Of a stretch of 64,000 nucleotides of DNA, positions 59,201 to 64,000 are shown in pieces. The stretch's first letter is position 1, and each line of letters opens with the position of its first letter. Made by a program: the position numbers and the translations under genes. The DNA lies in assembly GCA_009760855.2 (NCBI GenBank), contig WPIO01000003.1:2197001-2261000 (forward strand), given 5' to 3'. Under the pieces are notes generated by a model that made no database searches, was not told where the DNA came from, and saw nothing but the letters and a program-made list of their open reading frames with translations. Source of the DNA: Cristatella mucedo. Its lineage: Eukaryota > Bryozoa > Phylactolaemata > Cristatellidae.

Positions 59201-61519
59201 CTCTCAAGTAGCAAGTCGAAGGCTCACCGTTAGCCGGCCAACCGCTGCCATCCCTCAGTGGCTTCTCGTTCCCGTGAGAGTGTTGTCTAGATAGGCTTCC
59301 ATCTTGTCTGTCAGTAAAAGGTCTTCGGGTTGCGACTACTTGTTCAGGGACCCTAGGTGGCGTTGGTTGGGCTTGAACTCCTCCTGGCGTACATACGTTA
59401 CCAGCAGGTTAAATCGCACGCAGCCTTCATGCATCTCAAGAAGTTGAGCGATCTTTCCATTTCAAATTTTTTGTTTGTAAAATGCTATCAACATGCCCTT
59501 GTTGAAGACATAGTTCTCCATTGCCTACGGAATAGTAAAGCAGTGCTAGCAACTGTTGAGATGGCCGGATGAGGAATTGACGAGGGGCAGGCATATCGTG
59601 GGAACCCCCTCCCACTATCTCACGCACATAGCATGTTCACGATTACGTCCTAAGGTATTATTCTAAAAATCTGAGCAGGTTTTAAAATGACGGTTATTTA
59701 GTCCTAAACAAATCGATGTTGTAGCATTTCTGCTAGCTTGGTTCTATTATAGCCCAGCTGGTCCATAATCATATAATGTGGAGATAGTTTTCATTGCTAG
59801 GTTCTCACTTCATGAGCCGCTAGGCCACTCGTAGCTGCAAAGGACTCAGAAATGTGCCTTTTTCTTTGAGCCTCAATATCCACGAACTGTAGATTACACG
59901 TCACTTTCTATGCTGTGCACACTTGCTTGCCTTTGTTTTCTGATCACCAGACCATTTCACTAACCTTTCGGAACAAGCCTTTGCCAGTCCTATCTACATG
60001 TCGACTTTTTACGGACCCTTGGTTTACAACACGTGTTGTGTTTCTAAGATTTAGCTTATTGTAATTCCGTTTATTCAGGAATCCCCGTCTGTACCCATAA
60101 TCATCTGTAACTGGTGCAAAACTCAGTGGCTCGTCTGGCATCAAGCATAGCTGCCACATCAGACCACTCCTGTCTGAGCTTCACTGGATCTCTATCAAAC
60201 ATCGAATCTATTTCAAGATTCTCAGTCTGGCTTACAGGTCACTTCATTCGCTTGGGTCAGCCTAGCTATCCTACTACCGTGCTCACATACCAGCCTCTCC
60301 TCAGCATTTTGTCATCTCGTCGACCTGCCCTCTACATTGAAATCTTTTGGTAATAAGCTCATATACGCCAAAAGTGTGGCACTCGCTTTCGGCCACGATC
60401 ATTATTGGCAACGACATTGCGTTTTTTTTAAGTTTGAGCTAAAGACACATCTTTTCCGGTCAGCTTTTCTTTCGCTTCAGTGAACTTGCGTTTTTAGTTA
60501 AGTTGTGTGGTGGATGCCTACTTGTGCATGATTCAGTGCATGTTGCTTGCCAGTGGTCTCACTAACTGGTTTCAATGAGTTTCTTTACGTTTTCTTTTGC
60601 ATGCTTGTCTAAGCAGAAAGACGTGGATGGCACTAGCCCTTGGTTATTGATTCTCCCCTCTCGAGTTATATAGCAGCTGAATAGAGATTAAGCTCCCTTA
60701 GGGTGCTGTGAACGACATGTTGTTATTATTATTATTATTGTAAAATCTAAATTATAGGTTTATGGGTCCATAGCAAAGTGGTTAGGACACAAGTTCGTCG
60801 AAGACTCTTCCAAACCAATACCTAAAGTACTAGCACACTTGAGTGGCTCCAACATTTCAGTCTGCTCCTTACTAACTCACCATGTTGCTCCGAAATCATC
60901 CAATTGTGCCCATGGTTTGGATCAAGGTTGACGTTCACGTGGCCTTGCTATAAGTTGTGCAAGTAACTCCGGCCAGTTCGAAAGCTGAATAGAACGTGTG
61001 ATTGCTTAGTTGTTATCGTATACCGACTCTTCATCTCTCTTTCTTCCATCGTCTCATCTCATTTCACTTCGCTCTCTCTTCCCCACTCTCTCCCCGTGGT
61101 CTCTCTTTTATTTTTCGTGCCCTCTTTCTTCCTCTTTGTCATCTGCCTTTCTCTTCTCTGTCTTTCTCTCGAGTATGTCATCATCTACCACGACCATAAG
61201 CCCCCAGTTGCAAAATAAGCTCTTTCGTCCGTTAGATTGCATTACCCAAATGCATCTGTTCACTTCTGCATGAATGTCAAATAATTTTTTTACAGGTCTT
61301 TCATGCACTTCCTTACTGGCGTGTGTGCAATAGTTGGTGGAGTGTTTACTGGTAAGTGTTGCCACCTTGATATGTCTGCTGATTTGCCATTAAGTCATGC
61401 ATAACTTCTTGATACATTGATGGTTACTCTTTACTGCAGTTGCCGGCCTGATAGATGCACTCATCTACCATTCGTCACGAGCGATCCAGAAGAAAATTGA
61501 GCTTGGAAAAGTCAGCTAA
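34158..61519 (+). CDS. ERGIC3: ERGIC3, ER-Golgi intermediate compartment protein 3
   Basis: A membrane protein that cycles between ER and Golgi as a cargo receptor, usually with ERGIC1/ERGIC2. Exons 34158-34254, 36292-36450, 38596-38712, 41656-41758, 47683-47906, 48408-48439, 48594-48690, 54749-54813, 57317-57453, 61296-61351 and 61440-61519 join in one frame: 1167 nt, 388 residues plus TAA. A short cytosolic N-terminus has [11 protein letters not shown]. TM1 is at about 33-53. The luminal part has the conserved L-S-I-D-A-M-D-V, the C147-E-S-C150 and C160-C-N-S-C164 cysteines, and an N-glycosylation sequon at N246 (human has one at the matching place). TM2 is at about 346-371, and the tail ends K-K-I-E-L-G-K-V-S. 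Human ERGIC3 has 383 residues. Identification is from many conserved blocks recalled from the family. Confidence 0.97.
34665..35298 (-). mobile_element. LINE-A, 5'-truncated copy
   Basis: It lies antisense in ERGIC3 intron 1. The minus strand reads [20 protein letters not shown] then, after frame breaks, [12 protein letters not shown], followed by a one-unit 3' UTR and the hairpin. It breaks off at about 35298 in the RT thumb region. Confidence 0.9.
35300..36290. other. Rest of ERGIC3 intron 1
   Basis: It has no recognised repeat. An 80-codon minus-strand open frame at 35633-35875 contains [21 protein letters not shown], which looks protein-like but matches no family I can name. Confidence 0.35.
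36292..36450 (+). CDS. ERGIC3: ERGIC3 exon 2
   Basis: The acceptor TTTGCAG ends at 36291 and the donor GTGAGT starts at 36451, phase 1 to phase 1. It encodes TM1 ([13 protein letters not shown]) and the start of the luminal domain ending F-P-K-I-A-C-V. Confidence 0.95.
36985..37830 (-). mobile_element. LINE-A internal fragment, decayed
   Basis: The minus strand matches the 5' RT region of LINE-A copies (compare 52030-52860): the counterparts of E-S-x-L-L-R-V-Y-x-D-L-L-R, K-A-x-V-x-P, and the link to the endonuclease are recognisable. It carries many stops and frame breaks, lies antisense in ERGIC3 intron 2, and is older than the other copies. Confidence 0.7.
37985..38218 (-). mobile_element. 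LINE-A 3' UTR fragment
   Basis: AAT-type tail, hairpin remnant, CTAGAAGGAG box and three imperfect 38-bp units, on the minus strand. Confidence 0.75.
38225..38530 (+). mobile_element. Old non-LTR RT C-terminal remnant
   Basis: The plus strand reads [14 protein letters not shown] near 38388-38430, which resembles the conserved A-F-S-x-x-A-P-R-L-W-N-S-L-P block near the RT C-terminus of CR1/L2-type LINEs, followed by a K-N-A-P-like end. It is sense to ERGIC3 and not the same subfamily as LINE-A. Confidence 0.45.
38596..38712 (+). CDS. ERGIC3: ERGIC3 exon 3
   Basis: The acceptor TTTGTAG ends at 38595 and the donor GTATGT starts at 38713, phase 1 to phase 1. It encodes [16 protein letters not shown], the family hallmark of the luminal domain. 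Confidence 0.96.
38713..40440. other. First part of ERGIC3 intron 3, nothing recognised
   Basis: Unique-looking sequence without repeats that I could place and without long open frames. Confidence 0.4.
40464..40584. repeat. Inverted repeat with AT-rich loop
   Basis: AAGGTTGAGGAAAAGGTTCG (40464-40483) is matched in reverse complement by 40563-40584 with one 2-bp size difference. The loop of about 80 bp contains two TAATAATAATTTA-like units. Confidence 0.7.
41188..41248 (+). repeat. (GT)n microsatellite
   Basis: About 60 bp of GT in ERGIC3 intron 3. Confidence 0.97.
41656..41758 (+). CDS. ERGIC3: ERGIC3 exon 4, with GC donor
   Basis: The acceptor TTTTGAAG ends at 41655. It encodes L-G-D-S-S-K-D-I through [17 protein letters not shown]. 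The frame joins exon 5 only if the exon ends AG at 41758, where the intron begins GCATGC. No GT donor gives an in-frame product here. Confidence 0.9.
43952..44115 (+). mobile_element. SINE-B inserted in LINE-A
   Basis: tRNA-derived: a degraded A box (GGCACACTAGGTAAAGCGCT), a perfect B box GGTTCGATTCC (44005-44015), then TCGCCACTGCAAGCGGTGGT, AAAGGCTCTTC, GCTATACAAAAAAAGGCTGT and TTAATCAG. The intact LINE-A copy at 52370-52440 lacks this insert. Confidence 0.88.
45736..45770 (+). repeat. Short (TAAC)n-type repeat
   Basis: Four or so TAAC units flanked by two AACAGTTACTAACAG-type blocks, within the 5' UTR of the minus-strand LINE-A copy. It is absent from the other full-length copy. Confidence 0.8.
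46030..46110 (+). mobile_element. LINE/SINE 3' tail fragment
   Basis: AAAGTGCCTAGAAAAAGATT, AGTTCTCTTGAGGCACTATG and ATTATCAATAATAT: a complete hairpin 3' end (arms GTGCC/GGCAC), directly before a second LINE-A copy. Confidence 0.75.
46113..47345 (+). mobile_element. LINE-A, 5'-truncated copy (sense)
   Basis: It starts in the RT core at [21 protein letters not shown] and continues through [11 protein letters not shown] to [13 protein letters not shown] (open frame to 46668). After a frame break the thumb and C-terminal blocks follow. The 3' UTR has two 38-bp units, the hairpin arms are AGCGCC (47280-47285) and GGCGCT (47309-47314), and the tail is (ATT)n at 47325-47345. It is the only long LINE-A copy in sense orientation to ERGIC3. 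Confidence 0.92.
47683..47906 (+). CDS. ERGIC3: ERGIC3 exon 5
   Basis: The acceptor GAGTGCAG ends at 47682 and the donor GTCAGT starts at 47907, phase 2 to phase 1. It is the longest exon, with [25 protein letters not shown] and [12 protein letters not shown], all near-invariant in the family. Confidence 0.97.
48408..48439 (+). CDS. ERGIC3: ERGIC3 exon 6 (32 nt)
   Basis: The acceptor TTGCAG ends at 48407 and the donor GTAAGT starts at 48440, phase 1 to phase 0. This very short exon encodes (V)[10 protein letters not shown], matching H-D-L-Q-S-F in human. The frame of the whole gene needs it. Confidence 0.9.
48594..48690 (+). CDS. ERGIC3: ERGIC3 exon 7
   Basis: The acceptor TTTTAG ends at 48593 and the donor GTGAGG starts at 48691, phase 0 to phase 1. 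It encodes F-N-T-S-H (sequon) and [14 protein letters not shown]. Confidence 0.95.
48978..49768 (-). mobile_element. LINE-A, 5'-truncated copy
   Basis: It lies antisense in ERGIC3 intron 7. The (ATT)n tail (48978-49003), hairpin, two-unit 3' UTR and RT thumb are close to the 28035 copy. The minus frame has T-T-S then TAG then L-V-H-A-F-V-T-S near 49709, the same stop as in the 28035 copy. It is truncated at about 49768. Confidence 0.92.
50645..54170 (-). mobile_element. LINE-A, near full-length copy
   Basis: It lies antisense in ERGIC3 intron 7. The AP endonuclease frame (53854-53045) shows [22 protein letters not shown] and M-S-D-F-N-V-H. Then follow the linker (52858-52427), RT fingers and palm (52496-51706) with L-S-A-A-F-D and F-Y-A-D-D-T, a TGA after Q-L-Y-L, thumb (51627-51172), C-terminus (51290-50907), a two-unit 3' UTR, hairpin and AAT-type tail. 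At least six frame breaks or stops make it dead. About 300 bp lie upstream of the endonuclease frame, with no room for a normal ORF1. Confidence 0.95.
54174..54325 (+). mobile_element. SINE-A, complete
   Basis: GAGCTGGTTTGGTCCAGCGG head, GAGGTCGTGGGCTAGAGTCC B box, hairpin arms AGCGCC (54258-54263) and GGCGCT (54288-54293) around AAGTTCTCTTGG, and an ATTATTCAATTATTTATT tail. It abuts the 5' end of the minus-strand LINE-A copy and is the best SINE-A reference in the window. Confidence 0.92.
54749..54813 (+). CDS. ERGIC3: ERGIC3 exon 8
   Basis: The acceptor CTTTTAG ends at 54748 and the donor GTATGT starts at 54814, phase 1 to phase 0. It encodes (A)[21 protein letters not shown], matching the F-x-Y-F-V-K-V-V-P-T block of the family. 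Confidence 0.95.
54814..55550. other. First part of ERGIC3 intron 8, nothing recognised
   Basis: AT-rich and T-rich sequence without placed repeats. Confidence 0.4.
55550..55650 (-). mobile_element. SINE-A fragment
   Basis: The minus strand has a GGTCACGGGCTCAAACCC B box and an AAAGTTCTCTTAAGGTCCTATACAAATGAAAT 3' end (in two parts). The head is lost. Confidence 0.6.
55775..55836 (+). repeat. LINE-A 3' tail fragment
   Basis: TTCCTAGAAAGAGATTGAGT, TCTCCCAGTGTTCTATACAA and an ATTATTATT tail. Only the last 60 bp of the element are present. Confidence 0.6.
55915..56140 (-). mobile_element. LINE-A 3' UTR fragment
   Basis: AAT-type tail, GAGTTATCTGGGGTTTC hairpin arm, CTAGAAAGAG box and two 38-bp units, minus strand. 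Confidence 0.78.
56530..56700 (-). mobile_element. SINE-B copy
   Basis: The minus strand reads GTGATAGCTCAGGAGGTAAG (A box), GAGGTCGTGAATTCGAATCC (B box), a block related to ATGGTGATGGTGGTAGCCG, and ends TACAAATAAGGCTGTTAAATC. It lies in ERGIC3 intron 8. Confidence 0.82.
57317..57453 (+). CDS. ERGIC3: ERGIC3 exon 9
   Basis: The acceptor ATTTCAG ends at 57316 and the donor GTAAGT starts at 57454, phase 0 to phase 2. It encodes S-N-Q-F-S-V-T-K-H and [20 protein letters not shown], a very conserved stretch. Confidence 0.96.
57690..57765 (-). repeat. LINE-A 3' tail fragment
   Basis: Hairpin arms AAGCGCC and GGGCGCT around GAGACCAAGTTCTCCTA on the minus strand, followed by AT-rich sequence. Confidence 0.65.
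58424..58582 (+). mobile_element. SINE-B copy
   Basis: CCGTGATAGCCCAAGAGGTA (A box), GAGGTCTTGGGCTCGAATCA (B box), a TGCAAGCGATGCTGATTG block and a TTATACAAACGAGGCTGTTA end with AATCAGC. It lies in ERGIC3 intron 9. Confidence 0.85.
58590..60050. other. Middle of ERGIC3 intron 9, nothing recognised
   Basis: There is no placed repeat. A 71-codon frame at 59357-59572 (+) has no known domain. Confidence 0.35.
60090..60740 (+). mobile_element. LINE-B, 5'-truncated copy
   Basis: The RT C-terminal region is readable across stops: [30 protein letters not shown], then [10 protein letters not shown] and K-x-H-I-F-R. The 3' UTR differs from LINE-A and lacks the 38-bp units, but the end (GAATAGAGATTAAGCTCCCT-type with GGGTGCTGTG and ATT repeats to about 60740) is related. 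It is a second family of the same group. Confidence 0.75.
61296..61351 (+). CDS. ERGIC3: ERGIC3 exon 10
   Basis: The acceptor TTTACAG ends at 61295 and the donor GTAAGT starts at 61352, phase 2 to phase 1. It encodes [18 protein letters not shown], the first half of TM2. Confidence 0.95.
61440..61519 (+). CDS. ERGIC3: ERGIC3 exon 11, last coding exon
   Basis: The acceptor ACTGCAG ends at 61439. It encodes [26 protein letters not shown] and TAA at 61517-61519. Confidence 0.96.
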
Positions 61520-61938
61520 AAGTCAGCCCACGAATAGGCGAGTCTTTAGTGATGTTGACTCTGCAGACTATATAGGATTACATATAGAAATGGTATTCAT
61601 AGTCGTAGCATTGGGGCTTTGCTAATGTTGTGCCAGATTTAGTGGCCCATAAAAAACTACAGCGGTATGTTACAATCTATCCACGTATGTAAATTCTTAT
61701 CTTCTTGCATACTCAATGCCAGTTCACATCAAGAGTCAATACTCCGAAGCTTTATCACGCGAAACAATTGAGAAGCACAGCTGAATTATGTCAATCGATG
61801 GAATAAGTACGAAATTGGCAGCAGTGAAGAACTGCTCGAGGGGAAGTTTGGGAGTCGGCTGCAGGGGAAACGGTGGCATTGCTTACGAATTGGATTGCGG
61901 TGGGCTCTCAGCTTTCTAGGACCACTGGAGAAAATGCA

Positions 61939-62032
61939 TCTGTCACCGGAAATCTTAAAACTGAAGGAACTTACAATTGTCGCAATCTGTCAGCAGAAAT
62001 CTTAAAACTGAAGGAAGTTATAATTGTTCCAA
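61939..62032 (+). repeat. 47-bp tandem duplication
   Basis: Units 61939-61985 and 61986-62032 share TCTGTCA and AAATCTTAAAACTGAAGGAA and differ at about six positions. It lies in the probable ERGIC3 3' UTR. Confidence 0.93.
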
Positions 62033-62763
62033 TATCTTGAGAGTGCCGGGGGAGGCAAGGAGGTTGGTGCTGTTGCAGCAGTGTGCCTAGACTACTAAAG
62101 GCTTTTTCTCATGCAAGTTTTTGTTGGCAAAAGAGAATTGCGATCGGGTGCTGCACCGATTTTATAGCAATTGTAGGTGGCTACATTTCCGGGACTTAAC
62201 GATCAATATAGCTGCTATATTGTGTGTTGTCGAGGCTTGACAACAATTCTAAAAGCATAACCGTTAAAAAGGATGACATTTGTGTAGACTAGACAGAACC
62301 AGTAACTAGTAGGACCCATGGCTCCCCCTAAGGGTTAGTAAGTAGTCCCTAACCCTGGGGCGAGAAAGCAAATATAGCTGGCCATAGAAGCAGTTTTCTA
62401 ACTAAATCAGTAAAAAGTTTAGTAACTCGTCAAAGAGAAACAACCATATTGCAAGCAATATACGATTGGCTTACTTCAGCACTTATGATTAGAATCCCCA
62501 GGTCCATTATTTGCGGCCTTTGCCATGGTCAGTGACAGTGTCAGTTTTACAGCTTAAGCGTGGGCCGATGTCAGCTGGGCGTGACAAATGATAAAACACT
62601 TATCTACCTCTGCAGATGTTAGGGTTGATGTGAGCCATTTATGGTTCGGTGGGCAGTACAGTGTAGATGGCATCAAAGGCCACTGCCTCCTTATTCGGAG
62701 CTTGTGCCTGGAAAATTTAATCACTACACCAGTTTGGGTTCTCCGAGTCTTTATAGCTGGCTA

Positions 62764-62850
62764 TTAATAATAATAATTATTATAGTAATAATATTAATAA
62801 TGCATTTGCTTAACACACTCAGAGAACTTTTTGTGCACTTGGTCATAGAA
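62764..62850 (-). repeat. LINE-A 3' tail remnant
   Basis: An AAT/ATT-rich tail (62764-62803) followed by a decayed hairpin arm with AAGTTCTCTGAG on the minus strand. Confidence 0.55.
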
Positions 62851-63754
62851 CTTTGTTATGGAATTAGGGTAGTATTCATCGCAGGCTTATCCCCCAGTTC
62901 ACGCATAAATCTAGATTAATCACGAACACAAATGATGCTTGCATTTATTTGTTTGTTTTGTCGGTCTTATACAGCAACCTGTTCATGATGGTTGTCGATG
63001 CACGAATCATCGCTGTACCTCAGGGCTGATGGCCATGGTTGGCGCTCAGCTGGACGACGTAACCCGTCACTGCTGATTCACCGTGGAGGCTGTGGCTATC
63101 GCTTTGGTGACATCATCTAAGGGGATCTAAGTGGTTTTCTGGCTAAGGAGGACTCAAACAACGATTAGCTGTTCAAGTGCTGTTGTTGCACACCGCATTT
63201 GTGACAGGCTTTTACCGAAGCAATTATTTGTTGCTAGGTATCGTTGATCGTGGTCGCTCAGCCTGCCTGATTGTGCTGAACGACAGTGTAAGTGGCACAT
63301 GCCGTTCTGTGGCTGCACTTGGTATTTCATTTTAGAATAAAGATAATTTATTCTACCCTATAATGTTTGTAGAGCTTCTCCATTGCTTGCTACTCAATTG
63401 AGGGTCAATTGAGCAGGTAAACGGATGCTTGCAAAAGGCCAGGCTATTGCTGCATTTTCTTAATGAGCCCAGCTTTTGCTCCTGAGCTGAGTTCAACAGG
63501 CACCTTTCTGTATCATTTCAGTAATGTGCAGTCCAGTATTTAGGTGGATCAGAACTAAGTGTCAACAATAGCAAGTACTTCCACTTCCCTCGTGGGAGTG
63601 GTACAGTTTGTAATATACCAATAAAGAACTTATAGGGCACCCAAAGAGTACCAAATCGCATACGAGGCTGTTTACATATGCTGAAATAGAAACAATGGCA
63701 ATAGGCTAGTTACAATTCGCTGGCTTTTAATAGTAATACACGTGTATGCGAATA

Positions 63755-64000
63755 ATACACGTGACCCTTATAAAACTTTATCACTTTCTAGGCACTTTAC
63801 TTATGCTGTAAAGTAAGCATGATTTAATAGTTAGTGATGGCTTGCTCAATGTCAACCAGCATAACGTGGTTAGAGGTGACATGCACAGGGTCAGCATGCA
63901 ATGTATGGTTAGTGGCAGCATGCACAGTGTCAGCACGCAAAGCACGAACCACATGGACCCACTAAAGGCTGTGATAAATAGATGTAGTTTTTAGCTTATT
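63755..64000 (-). mobile_element. LINE-A 3' UTR, cut by the window end
   Basis: Hairpin remnant, CTAGAAAGTG box and three 38-bp-type units on the minus strand, running out of the window toward the coding region. Confidence 0.82.

Larger units (their letters stand above)
61520..63640 (+). other. ERGIC3 3' flank and probable 3' UTR
   Basis: There is no close AATAAA. The first clear ones are at 63336-63341 and 63620-63625, about 1.8 and 2.1 kb after the stop, so the 3' UTR is either long or uses a variant signal. No second gene was recognised here. Confidence 0.4.

Overview
The window is animal (metazoan) nuclear DNA, most likely from an invertebrate. The two real genes are split by many GT-AG introns, there is no operon structure, and the rest is full of non-LTR retrotransposons, tRNA-derived SINEs and long dinucleotide microsatellites. 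The protein sequences look lophotrochozoan-like (mollusc, annelid or flatworm) to me, but that is an impression and not a placement.

Two protein-coding genes were reconstructed by hand from splice sites and reading frame, both on the + strand. (1) An annexin with nine supported coding exons between 1899 and 12715. They join in one frame into 316 residues carrying all four annexin repeats, with a poly(A) signal at 13048. The start codon is not resolved: the best first exon ends at 1821, but its ATG is one base out of frame. (2) ERGIC3, a cargo receptor of the early secretory pathway, with eleven exons between 34158 and 61519. They join in one frame into a complete 388-residue protein, close to the 383 residues of the human protein. 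One of its introns appears to use a GC donor (41759).

Layout: 1-1.8 kb is GC-rich annexin upstream sequence. 1.8-13.1 kb is the annexin gene, with (CT)n, (GA)n and (AT)n arrays in its introns. 13.1-34.1 kb is intergenic, with fragments of an R2-like non-LTR element (restriction-like endonuclease end) at 14.2, 27.2 and 29.8 kb, copies of the main LINE, SINEs, a near-perfect palindrome at 24.06 kb and large CA/TA arrays. 34.1-61.5 kb is ERGIC3, whose introns hold most of the LINE copies, nearly all antisense to the gene. 61.5-64 kb is the ERGIC3 3' flank, ending inside another LINE 3' end.

The main repeat, called LINE-A here, belongs to the CR1/L2/Rex1 group: AP-type endonuclease, reverse transcriptase with YADD, no ORF1 seen, and an (ATT)n tail. 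Two copies are nearly full length (42.3-45.9 and 50.65-54.17 kb), and all copies are broken. A tRNA-derived SINE (SINE-A) has the same 3' hairpin as LINE-A, with compensatory base changes in the stem, which suggests it is copied by the LINE-A enzyme. A second tRNA-derived family (SINE-B) is nested inside one LINE-A copy. I found no CRISPR, no bacterial-type system and no clearly novel protein system. The points most worth checking are the LINE/SINE partnership, a nonsense codon shared by two LINE copies, the GC-AG intron and the annexin start.
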